A DNA stretch of 12,602 nucleotides from Rhodobacter sp. (lineage in GTDB: Bacteria; Pseudomonadota; Alphaproteobacteria; Rhodobacterales; Rhodobacteraceae): positions 1-12,602 of the forward strand of contig JAIXVS010000127.1 of assembly GCA_027482795.1 (NCBI GenBank), given 5' to 3'. The notes under the pieces were generated by a model. It did no database searches, was not told the origin of the DNA, and worked only from the letters and a program-made list of their open reading frames with translations. Positions 6,785-12,602 of the stretch are shown in pieces. The position numbers and the translations under genes were made by a program. Within the stretch, counting starts at the first letter, position 1; each line of letters starts with the position of its first letter.

Positions 6785-7712
6785 ATTGCTTTGCCGCCAA
6801 AACATCGGCCGCCGTTCCCACGGCCCGTGTTTGCGCCCCTTCGGCGATGCGCTTGATCATCCCCGACAGCGCCTTACCTGCGCCAATCTCCCAATATTCA
6901 GTTACGCCCTGCGCGGCCATCCACTGCACCGACTCGCGCCAGCGCACGCGCCCCGTCACTTGGGCCACCAGCAGCGCGCGAATTTGCGCAGGATCACTTA
7001 CGGCGCTGGCCTGCACATTGGCAACCAACGGCACCGATGGGGCCGAAATCGCCACATCGGCCAAGGCCTGCGCCATGACATCTGCCGCAGGCTGCATCAG
7101 CGCGCAGTGAAACGGCGCAGATACGGGCAGCAGCAGCGCGCGCTTTGCGCCACGGGCCTTGGCAATCTCCAGCGCGCGCTCAACCGCGCCCTTGTGGCCA
7201 GACACCACCACCTGCGCAGGGTCATTGTCATTGGCAGCCTCGCACACCTCGCCCTGCGCAGCCTCGGCGGCCACTTCGCTGGCGGTGGCAAAATCAAGCC
7301 CCAGCAACGCGGCCATTGCGCCCACACCCACGGGCACGGCCTCTTGCATGGCGCGGCCACGAATGCGCAAAAGCCGCGCCGTATCGGCCAGCGAGGTCGC
7401 CCCCGCCGCGCACAGCGCGCTATATTCGCCCAGCGAATGGCCCGCCACAAAACTGGCGCGCGAAATATCAATGCCTTCGGCCTGTAGCGCCGCTATGGCT
7501 GCCAAAGATGTGGCCATCAGCGCGGGCTGCGCGTTTTGCGTCAGCGTCAATTCGGCAATATCACCTTCCCAAATCAGCGCCGACAGGTTTTGCCCCAGCG
7601 CGGCGTCCACCTCGTCAAACACCGCTTTGGCCGCTGGATAGCTTTGCGCCAAATCCCGCCCCATGCCAATGGTTTGCGCCCCTTGGCCTGGAAATACAAA
7701 TGCAAGGCTCAT
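6783..7712 (-). CDS. fabD: Malonyl-CoA:ACP transacylase
   Basis: A 309-residue enzyme that moves malonyl from CoA to acyl carrier protein, supplying the extender unit for fatty acid synthesis in the cytoplasm. The N-terminal FPGQGAQ motif (7-13) and the nucleophile elbow GHSLGEYSAL (91-100, serine 93) are clear. H202 in SAPFH completes the catalytic pair and R118 is the expected malonate-binding arginine; all match the positions known for the E. coli enzyme within one residue. Length is normal. A GGAG-containing purine-rich stretch precedes the ATG, and a candidate promoter lies immediately upstream. It is the first gene of the fabD-fabG unit and is divergent from the chemoreceptor-like gene. 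Confidence 0.97.
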   Translation of the reverse strand: MSLAFVFPGQGAQTIGMGRDLAQSYPAAKAVFDEVDAALGQNLSALIWEGDIAELTLTQNAQPALMATSLAAIAALQAEGIDISRASFVAGHSLGEYSALCAAGATSLADTARLLRIRGRAMQEAVPVGVGAMAALLGLDFATASEVAAEAAQGEVCEAANDNDPAQVVVSGHKGAVERALEIAKARGAKRALLLPVSAPFHCALMQPAADVMAQALADVAISAPSVPLVANVQASAVSDPAQIRALLVAQVTGRVRWRESVQWMAAQGVTEYWEIGAGKALSGMIKRIAEGAQTRAVGTAADVLAAKQ

Positions 7713-7737
7713 GCCGCCCTCCCCCTATGTTCGCCCC

Positions 7738-7766
7738 CCCATATCCAGCCAAACCCCCGCCTGCAA
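7738..7766 (-). promoter_or_regulatory. Candidate fabD promoter
   Basis: On the minus strand TTGCAG (7761-7766) and TATGGG (7738-7743) are separated by 17 bases. Transcription would start near 7731, about 19 bases before the fabD ATG at 7712, a short leader just long enough for the ribosome binding site. Confidence 0.45.
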
Positions 7767-7865
7767 CGATTGCGCGCGCGCAGGCCAATTCAGCGACCTG
7801 CATTGGAAAAAATTAACCTGTTGAGTCTAGGGTTAGGCAAACACAGAAAAGGGCCTTATTTTCAA

Positions 7866-9290
7866 ATGAATGCCATTGCCAAATTCTCCCAGCCCCAAGC
7901 GCCAGATAGCACTGGCGCAAACCCCGCGCTGCAATCCATGGCATCGGATGCGGGTGTTCTCACCGTCGCCTTGGCCGAGGTGAACGGCCATATCGATGGC
8001 ATCGATAATGTTCTGTCGGGCAATGTAAAAACCGTCAATGAACTCAAGACCTTGGCGCATGAAATGGCGTCGCATAATTCCGAAGTGGCCAGCGCCGCGC
8101 AGGCGGCCCTGAATGCCAGCAGCACCGCCAAATCGGCGGTTGATGGCGGCAAAGCGCGCATTTCAATAACGATGGATAATCTAAAGGCCCTGTTCAAAGA
8201 TGTGGCCGATTTGGGCGATGGCATTGCCGATCTGCGCGAATCACTTTCCGAAGTCTCGCGCGTGGCGGGGGAAATTTCCGACATCGCGCGCACCACCAAC
8301 CTGCTGGCCATCAACGCCTCGATCGAGGCGGCCCGCGCGGGGGCCGAAGGCAAGGGTTTTATGGTGGTGGCCCAAGAAATCAAACAATTGGCAGGGCGCA
8401 CCGAAGTCGCCATTCATTCCATCGAACAGCGCCTGACCGAACTGGATTCGCGCAATTCCGAACTGGGCAAGCGGTCTTTCGCGGCGGTTGACCGCTCGGT
8501 CGATTTGGAAAATGACACCAAACAGCTTGATGCTGCCATGGCCGATATCGCCAGCGCCGCCGCTTTGGTCGATCATCAGCAAGGTCTGATCGCAAATGCC
8601 ACAGGGGCGGCCACAAGGTCAGTGACGCGGGTTGAGGCGGGCATTTCAGCCCTCACTGGCAGCATCAATGCCGCCGCAAGCGAGGTGCGCGACACCCGCG
8701 CGCAGCTGGCCAGCCTGATTACAGCGGGCGAACGCGTGACATCAACCTGCGCAAAACTGGGCGTTGAAACCGTAGACACGCCGTTTATTCGCGCCGTCAC
8801 AGGCGCTGCCCAGCGGATATCAGATGCCATTGCCGCCGCAATTGATCGTGGTGAGGCGAGCGCAGACGTGTTCTTTGACCAGCGGCTTAAACCCATTGAG
8901 GGGTCAAACCCCGCGCAGGTTTTGGCCCCGTTCACCGCGCTGACCGACCGTATTTTCACCCCAATCCAAGAAGAGATGCTGCACATCGCGGGCAACGTGG
9001 TGTTCTGCGCCGCTGTCGATCGGCGCGGCTATTTGCCCACCCATAACGCCAAGTTTTCCCACCCCCAGCGCGCGGGTGATGTGGCGTGGAACACCGCAAA
9101 CTGCCGCAATCGGCGCATATTTGATGATCGCGTTGGCCTTGCCGCAGGCAAAAATACCGAAACCTTCCTATTGCAGGCCTATCGGCGCGATATGGGAAAT
9201 GGCACCTTTGCCATGATGAAAGACGTCTCTGCCCCCATTATGATCGCAGGGCGGCATTGGGGCGGGCTTCGTCTGGCCTATAAGGTCTGA
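7866..9290 (+). CDS. Soluble methyl-accepting chemotaxis-type protein with C-terminal sensor-like domain
   Basis: A 474-residue protein with no signal peptide or membrane helix, and no HAMP domain that I can see, so it should be cytoplasmic. Residues about 40-300 are long helices of a chemoreceptor signalling domain. The hairpin tip, which contacts CheA and CheW in this family, is at about 136-177 (TTNLLAINASIEAARAGAEG then GFMVVAQEIKQLAGRT). Residues about 330-474 form a compact domain rich in conserved-looking motifs (DRRGYLPTHNAKFS, NRRIFDDRVGLAAGKN, HWGGLRLAYKV), which I recall at the C-terminus of other proteobacterial receptors and read as a sensory, PAS- or Cache-like fold. The ATG at 7866 was chosen because earlier in-frame starts would run antisense through fabD. 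Purine-rich AAAAGGG (7847-7853) lies 12 bases upstream, a long spacing. No che or flagellar gene is nearby, so it may act in motility or in another Che-like pathway. Confidence 0.88.
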   Translation: MNAIAKFSQPQAPDSTGANPALQSMASDAGVLTVALAEVNGHIDGIDNVLSGNVKTVNELKTLAHEMASHNSEVASAAQAALNASSTAKSAVDGGKARISITMDNLKALFKDVADLGDGIADLRESLSEVSRVAGEISDIARTTNLLAINASIEAARAGAEGKGFMVVAQEIKQLAGRTEVAIHSIEQRLTELDSRNSELGKRSFAAVDRSVDLENDTKQLDAAMADIASAAALVDHQQGLIANATGAATRSVTRVEAGISALTGSINAAASEVRDTRAQLASLITAGERVTSTCAKLGVETVDTPFIRAVTGAAQRISDAIAAAIDRGEASADVFFDQRLKPIEGSNPAQVLAPFTALTDRIFTPIQEEMLHIAGNVVFCAAVDRRGYLPTHNAKFSHPQRAGDVAWNTANCRNRRIFDDRVGLAAGKNTETFLLQAYRRDMGNGTFAMMKDVSAPIMIAGRHWGGLRLAYKV

Positions 9291-9301
9291 TTTGGCGCAA
9301 T

Positions 9302-9344
9302 AATCCCTGAAAAGGCGCGTATTTTGCTTGCGCGCACAGGGATT
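9302..9344. repeat. Compound inverted repeat after the receptor gene
   Basis: AATCCCTG (9302-9309) is the exact complement of CAGGGATT (9337-9344). Inside it GCGCG (9315-9319) can pair with CGCGC (9331-9335). The element starts 11 bp after the receptor stop codon and overlaps the candidate rpsF -35 box. It could end the receptor mRNA, although no real T-run follows, or be a binding site. Confidence 0.5.
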
Positions 9345-9356
9345 TGCCCCTATGCA
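9328..9356 (+). promoter_or_regulatory. Candidate rpsF operon promoter
   Basis: TTGCGC (9328-9333) and TATGCA (9351-9356) are 17 bases apart. Transcription would start near 9363, exactly where the leader hairpin begins (9364), giving a leader of about 95 nucleotides before rpsF. The -10 box matches only TAT of the consensus, so confidence is modest. Confidence 0.35.
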
Positions 9357-9363
9357 GCCCCAT

Positions 9364-9428
9364 CTTTCCACATTCCACGTAACGGCGCAGCCTCTCGTGG
9401 ACGGGCGGTGGAAAGTGTTTGCCCGTCC
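9364..9428 (+). promoter_or_regulatory. Structured rpsF leader with two competing hairpins
   Basis: Fold A: CTTTCCAC (9364-9371) pairs with GTGGAAAG (9408-9415), and inside it TCCACG (9374-9379) pairs with CGTGGA (9396-9401). Fold B: GGACGGGC (9399-9406) pairs with GCCCGTCC (9421-9428). All arms match perfectly, but A and B share bases 9399-9401, and the 3' arm of A lies in the loop of B, so they compete. Autoregulation of rpsF by an S6:S18 complex binding its own leader is known in other bacteria, which makes this a candidate control element. I could not find the conserved CCG-containing bulge of that motif with confidence. Confidence 0.5.
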
Positions 9429-9457
9429 TATGAAATGCGCCCCAGATCGGAGTTTAC

Positions 9458-9904
9458 ATGCCCCTATACGAGCATGTCATGATTGCGCGGCAGGATTTGT
9501 CCTCTGCGCAGGCTGAAGGCCTTATCGAACATTTCTCAACCGTTCTTGCAGACAACGGCGGCAAAGTCGTCGAGCATGAATATTGGGGCGTCAAGACGAT
9601 GGCCTATAAGATCAACAAAAACCGCAAAGGCCACTATGCCCTGCTGAAATCGGATGCCCCTTCGGCCGCCGTGCAGGAAATGGAACGCCTGATGCGCCTG
9701 CATGATGACGTGATGCGCGTGTTGACCATCAAGGTTGACACCCATGTCGAAGGCCCATCGGTGCAGATGCAAAAGCGTGACGACCGTGAACGCGGCGACC
9801 GCGGCGATATGGGCTTTGACAGCCCCCGTCCGCCCCGCCCATCCTTCGGTGACCGTCCCGAGCGTGGTGATCGTCCGTCGTTCGGCGGCGAGCGCCGTCG
9901 TTGA
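9458..9904 (+). CDS. rpsF: 30S ribosomal protein S6
   Basis: A 148-residue S6 protein that pairs with S18 in the platform of the small ribosomal subunit. Residues 1-100 are the standard fold (MPLYEHVMIARQDLS at the start, WGVKTMAYKINKNRKGHY at 43-60). Residues 106-148 are a charged, Arg/Gly/Asp/Pro-rich tail that repeats the motif RPSFG and is presumably disordered; E. coli S6 also has an extended tail, of a different, glutamate-rich kind. A CGGAG ribosome binding site (9448-9452) supports the ATG. It is the first gene of the rpsF-rpsR-rplI operon, with rpsR 23 bp downstream. Confidence 0.97.
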   Translation: MPLYEHVMIARQDLSSAQAEGLIEHFSTVLADNGGKVVEHEYWGVKTMAYKINKNRKGHYALLKSDAPSAAVQEMERLMRLHDDVMRVLTIKVDTHVEGPSVQMQKRDDRERGDRGDMGFDSPRPPRPSFGDRPERGDRPSFGGERRR

Positions 9905-9927
9905 TCCCAGACAGAAAGGCATAAATC

Positions 9928-10155
9928 ATGGCGACCAAACCATTTTTCCGCCGCCGCAAAGTTTGCCCCTTCTCGGGTGAAAACGCGCCAGCGATTGACT
10001 ACAAAGACACGCGCCTGCTTCAGCGCTATGTGTCCGAGCGTGGCAAGATCGTGCCATCGCGCATCACCGCCGTTTCGGCCAAAAAGCAGCGTGAACTGGC
10101 GCAGGCGATCAAACGCGCCCGCTTTCTTGCCCTGCTGCCCTATGCTGTGAAGTAA
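9928..10155 (+). CDS. rpsR: 30S ribosomal protein S18
   Basis: A 75-residue basic protein that binds S6 and 16S rRNA in the small subunit platform. The sequence is canonical: the FFRRRKVCPF start, then IDYKDTRLLQRYVSERGKIVPSRIT, then the C-terminal KKQRELAQAIKRARFLALLPY. Only one cysteine is present (C13 in KVCPF), so it is not the four-cysteine, zinc-binding variety. A GAAAGG ribosome binding site at 9914-9919 precedes the ATG by eight bases. It lies between its binding partner rpsF and rplI, the usual bacterial order. Confidence 0.98.
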   Translation: MATKPFFRRRKVCPFSGENAPAIDYKDTRLLQRYVSERGKIVPSRITAVSAKKQRELAQAIKRARFLALLPYAVK

Positions 10156-10165
10156 GGAGAGAGAA

Positions 10166-10750
10166 ATGCAAGTTATCCTACTTCAACGCGTGCCCAAACT
10201 GGGCCAAATGGGCGAAGTCGTGAACGTCAAAGACGGCTACGGGCGCAATTATTTGCTGCCCCAAGGCAAGGCTTTGCGCGCCAATGCCGCCAATTTGAAG
10301 GCATTCGAGGGCAAAAAGGCGCAGCTTGAGGCGCAAAACCTTGAAACCCGCAAAGAGGCCGAAGCTGTTGCTGCCAAGCTGGATGGTCAGACCTATGTCA
10401 TCATCCGTTCGGCATCCGATGCTGGTGCGCTGTATGGCTCGGTCACCACGCGCGATGCAGCCGATGCTGCGACTGCGGGCGGTGTCACTGTAAACCGCAA
10501 CCAAGTCGTGCTGGATCGCCCGATCAAGGAACTGGGTTTGCACCCTGTTTCGGTGCAACTGCACCCCGAAGTTTTGGCGAAGTTCACCGTCAACGTGGCG
10601 CGCTCGCCCGAAGAGGCCGAGTTGCAGGCATCGGGCAAGTCGATCGCGGCCATTGCCGCCGAGGCAGAGGCCGAAGCAGAATTCGAAATCGCCAACTTGT
10701 TTGACGAAATGGGTGCTGCGCAAGAGGGTGAAAACCTGACCCGCGACTAA
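10166..10750 (+). CDS. rplI: 50S ribosomal protein L9
   Basis: A 194-residue L9 protein, a large-subunit protein that binds 23S rRNA near the L1 stalk. The N-terminal domain with the L9 signature (LGQMGEVVNVKDGYGRNYLLPQ, in residues 12-33) is followed by the long connecting helix at about 41-75 and the C-terminal domain to about 150. The remaining 40 or so residues are an Ala/Glu-rich acidic extension absent from the usual 150-residue form. A strong GGAGAGA ribosome binding site overlaps the end of rpsR, whose stop is 10 bp upstream. It is the last gene of the ribosomal operon and is followed by a strong terminator. Confidence 0.97.
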   Translation: MQVILLQRVPKLGQMGEVVNVKDGYGRNYLLPQGKALRANAANLKAFEGKKAQLEAQNLETRKEAEAVAAKLDGQTYVIIRSASDAGALYGSVTTRDAADAATAGGVTVNRNQVVLDRPIKELGLHPVSVQLHPEVLAKFTVNVARSPEEAELQASGKSIAAIAAEAEAEAEFEIANLFDEMGAAQEGENLTRD

Positions 10751-10761
10751 GCCTGTGTTCG

Positions 10762-10808
10762 AAAAATTTGGGCCGCGCGGGGATATACCCGCGCGGCCCT
10801 TTTATTTG
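10762..10808 (+). terminator. Strong rho-independent terminator of the rpsF-rpsR-rplI operon
   Basis: A 12-bp perfect GC stem, GGGCCGCGCGGG (10770-10781) with CCCGCGCGGCCC (10788-10799), closes a 6-base GATATA loop and is followed by TTTTATTT. It begins 19 bp after the rplI stop. A matching A-run at 10762-10766 means it could also work on the opposite strand. Confidence 0.93.
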
Positions 10809-10888
10809 CACGGCGCACGGCATCATTCGCGACATGTTTTGCCGCGATAGACGCAGTGCGCCTGCCCGCAGTCGGCTAGTCATGGGGG

Positions 10889-11806
10889 ATGACACAGAAC
10901 GGGCGCGCGATATTTTATTTGATCTTGGGCATCGCCGTTTTTTCGGTGCAGGATCTGATTCTAAAGCTATTGTCAGGCGATTATCCGCTGCATCAGGCGA
11001 TGGTGGCGCGCAGCTTAACCGCCGTGCCCTTTATGCTGATGCTTGTTTACTATTTTGATGGCACATTGCGCACGCTGATTTCGCCCGCTTGGCCGCTGAT
11101 GCTGCTGCGCGGGTTTATGAATTTTCTGGCCTATACAGCCTATTACATGGGGCTGGCGGCGCTGCCCATGGCCACAACTGTGGCGCTGTTCTTTACCGCG
11201 CCGCTGTTCATCACAATTTTATCCGTGCTGATTTTGCGCGAGACTGTCGCCCTGCCGCGGTGGCTGGCGGTGTTCGTGGGCTTTATCGGTGTGGTGTTGA
11301 TGATGCAGCCCGAGGCGGGCAGTTTTAATGCCGTGGCTTTGCTGCCGATTTTCTGCGGATTGTCCTATGCGGGGTTGATGATTATGGCGCGGGTCATGGG
11401 CAATCGGGCCAGTGGCGCGGCGATGGCCTTTTGGGGCAATATCGCGTTTTTGCTCTGTGCGCTGGCGCTTTCGCTGCTGTTCGGCTGGAATGACAGCGCA
11501 CCCAACGCCAGCCCCAGCATAGCGTTTTTGCTGCGCGGCTGGGTTTGGCCCACAGGCTATGATCTGTTTTTGATGTGCGCCTGCGGGGCGATTGCCGCCT
11601 TTGGGCTGACGCTGCTGACGCTGGCCTATACTGTTGGCCAATCGTCCGTCGTGGCCCCCTTTGAATTTACCTTTGCCTTTTGGGGCCTGCTGTGGGGTTG
11701 GTTGGTGTGGCGCGAATTGCCCAATGCTTTGGGCTGGGTCGGCATTGCTTTGATTGTCGGCGCAGGCATTTATGTGCTGCGCACAAAAGAAAAAGCCGCG
11801 CCCTAA
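10889..11806 (+). CDS. EamA-family (drug/metabolite superfamily) transporter
   Basis: A 305-residue inner-membrane protein with ten hydrophobic helices (about 8-28, 36-53, 69-89, 93-113, 123-139, 147-167, 178-199, 225-245, 253-273, 281-297) arranged as two EamA repeats. The GLAALPMATTVALFFTAPLFITILSVLILRE segment of the first half and APFEFTFAFWGLLWGWLVWRE of the second are the family's typical helix 3-4 and helix 9 regions. Members export or import amino acids, nucleotides, vitamins and other metabolites; the substrate here cannot be told. The ATG at 10889 is directly preceded by GGGGG with no spacing, so the start is uncertain and a leaderless mRNA is possible. The gene is separated from rplI by a strong terminator and its stop codon lies in the loop of a shared terminator. 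Confidence 0.9.
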   Translation: MTQNGRAIFYLILGIAVFSVQDLILKLLSGDYPLHQAMVARSLTAVPFMLMLVYYFDGTLRTLISPAWPLMLLRGFMNFLAYTAYYMGLAALPMATTVALFFTAPLFITILSVLILRETVALPRWLAVFVGFIGVVLMMQPEAGSFNAVALLPIFCGLSYAGLMIMARVMGNRASGAAMAFWGNIAFLLCALALSLLFGWNDSAPNASPSIAFLLRGWVWPTGYDLFLMCACGAIAAFGLTLLTLAYTVGQSSVVAPFEFTFAFWGLLWGWLVWRELPNALGWVGIALIVGAGIYVLRTKEKAAP

Positions 11807-11820
11807 GGGGCACGGCTTTG
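11791..11820. terminator. Shared convergent terminator, EamA gene and tig
   Basis: AAAGCCG (11792-11798) pairs with CGGCTTT (11813-11819). Inside, GCCC (11800-11803) pairs with GGGC (11808-11811) after one C/A mismatch, leaving the loop TAAG. The TAA in the loop is the stop codon of the transporter gene. On the minus strand the stem is followed by TTTTTCTTTT, a strong ending for tig; on the plus strand the T-run is short. Confidence 0.8.
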
Positions 11821-11841
11821 TATCTGGGCAGATGGATGCGC

Positions 11842-12602
11842 TTACATCTCGTCCAAGGCTTCGACCAGCTTTTGCAGCTCTTCTTTCGAAATTTCCTTAT
11901 CGGTAACTTTCGCGCCCGATACGATATGGTCAACCACCTTATCTTCAAACAAAGGCGCGCGCAGTTGCTGCTGCATTTGCGGGTTTTTCTGAATAAATTC
12001 AAAATACTGACGCTCTTGCCCTGGATATTGGCGCGCCTGCGCCAACACGGCTTGGGTCATTTCAGCATCTGATACTGTCACCTCGGCCTTGCGGCCCACT
12101 TCGGCCAAAACCAACCCCAAACGCACGCGGCGTTCGGCCAATTTCTTATGCTCCTCTGTGGTTTCCACAGCGCCGTGGTTGTGGTCATGCACATGCGGGT
12201 TTTCTTCGTGCCACAATTGATGCGCAATTTGCGCGGCTTCGGCATCGACCAAAGCTGCGGGCAAATCGAATTTGACCATCGTATCCAACTGATCCAGCAG
12301 CGCACGCTTCATCACCGCGCGGGCCGCACCTTTGTATTCGTTTTCCAGCGAGGTGGCAATTTGCCCTTTCAGCGCCGCCAAATCTTCGGCCCCATATTTC
12401 TTGGCCAATTCATCATCGATCACCGCAGGCTGCGCTGCCTTTACAGCCTTGACTTTGCAGGCGAAAACAGCCGCCTTGCCCGCCAGATGCGCCGCGCCAT
12501 AGCTTTCGGGGAAGGTGACATTGACGGTCACATCATCCTCGGCCTTCGCGCCGATCAATTGCTCTTCAAAGCCTGGGATGAAGGAATTGCTACCCAGAAC
12601 CA
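11842..12602 (-). CDS. tig: Trigger factor, C-terminal part (cut by the window edge)
   Basis: About 252 residues of the ribosome-associated chaperone that receives nascent chains and has prolyl isomerase activity. The 5' end lies beyond the right edge, so the ribosome-binding domain is not seen. The first visible residues (VLGSNSFIPGFEEQLIGAKAE, then VTFPESY and LAGKAAVF) are the FKBP-type isomerase domain. The helical chaperone domain follows, including KKLAERRVRLGLVLAEVG and ending EELQKLVEALDEM. A TTG codon at 12556-12558 is an internal leucine, not a start. Four histidines occur within seven residues at 12175-12195 (HVHDHNH). The gene is convergent with the EamA transporter and ends in their shared terminator. 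Confidence 0.96.
   Translation of the reverse strand, partial: VLGSNSFIPGFEEQLIGAKAEDDVTVNVTFPESYGAAHLAGKAAVFACKVKAVKAAQPAVIDDELAKKYGAEDLAALKGQIATSLENEYKGAARAVMKRALLDQLDTMVKFDLPAALVDAEAAQIAHQLWHEENPHVHDHNHGAVETTEEHKKLAERRVRLGLVLAEVGRKAEVTVSDAEMTQAVLAQARQYPGQERQYFEFIQKNPQMQQQLRAPLFEDKVVDHIVSGAKVTDKEISKEELQKLVEALDEM

Noticed and set aside
6773..6805. Longer fabG start adding 11 residues
   Set aside because: It overlaps the fabD coding region, lacks a ribosome binding site and adds residues before the family's normal MFDLTGK start.
6321..7487. 388-codon open frame antisense to fabG and fabD
   Set aside because: Arg/His-rich shadow of two recognised enzymes; no ribosome binding site or domain.
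7771..7781. Alternating GC run as a Z-DNA or recombination site
   Set aside because: Only about ten bases long in GC-rich DNA; expected by chance.
7536..7865. 110-codon N-terminal extension of the receptor gene
   Set aside because: The extension runs antisense through fabD and the fabD promoter and has no family-like sequence; ATG 7866 is preferred.
9328..9516. 62-codon open frame over the rpsF leader
   Set aside because: It overlaps the rpsF start in another frame and covers the structured leader; no ribosome binding site or recognisable product.
10768..11058. 96-codon open frame beginning in the rplI terminator
   Set aside because: It starts inside a strong terminator stem and overlaps the transporter gene in a different frame.

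Overview
The window looks like chromosomal DNA from an alphaproteobacterium, most likely Rhodobacterales (Roseobacter/Rhodobacter group). The basis is gene order and protein style, not a database search: a fabD-fabG-acpP-fabF fatty-acid cluster next to rpsF-rpsR-rplI and tig, an S6 protein with a charged Arg/Gly-rich tail, an L9 protein with a long acidic C-terminal extension, and moderately high GC. No tRNA, rRNA, CRISPR array, insertion sequence or phage gene was seen.

Layout. (1) 1-33, minus: the first 11 codons of fabF, cut by the window edge. (2) 34-244: a divergent intergenic region with candidate promoters for fabF (minus) and for an efflux operon (plus), followed by a perfect 20-bp palindrome at 241-260. 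(3) 245-5520, plus: a compact three-gene operon made of a TetR-family regulator, a periplasmic adaptor (membrane fusion protein) and a large RND pump of 1191 residues. (4) 5521-5614: a convergent region with two hairpins, the second being a good bidirectional terminator. (5) 5615-7712, minus: acpP, fabG and fabD, with a strong candidate acpP promoter between fabG and acpP. (6) 7866-9290, plus: a soluble receptor-like protein with a methyl-accepting signalling domain and a C-terminal sensory-type domain. (7) 9291-10804, plus: a structured leader, then rpsF, rpsR, rplI and a strong terminator. (8) 10889-11806, plus: a ten-helix EamA/DMT transporter. (9) 11842-12602, minus: the C-terminal two thirds or so of trigger factor (tig), convergent with the transporter and sharing a terminator hairpin with it.

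How it works together. FabD loads malonyl onto the acyl carrier protein AcpP, FabF condenses it with the growing chain and FabG reduces the ketoacyl product; this is the housekeeping type II fatty acid synthase. S6, S18, L9 and trigger factor are translation and nascent-chain folding functions. Into this core neighbourhood sits a self-contained TetR/adaptor/RND efflux unit that separates acpP from fabF, so fabF must be transcribed from its own promoter. The chemoreceptor-like gene sits between the fab and ribosomal blocks and has no che genes beside it.

The items most worth a second look are the operator palindrome that overlaps the annotated tetR start codon, the efflux unit between acpP and fabF, two additional hydrophobic segments in the central loop of the RND pump, the soluble receptor with its sensor placed after the signalling domain, and an rpsF leader that can fold into two mutually exclusive hairpins. 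I do not see evidence for a wholly new multi-gene system.
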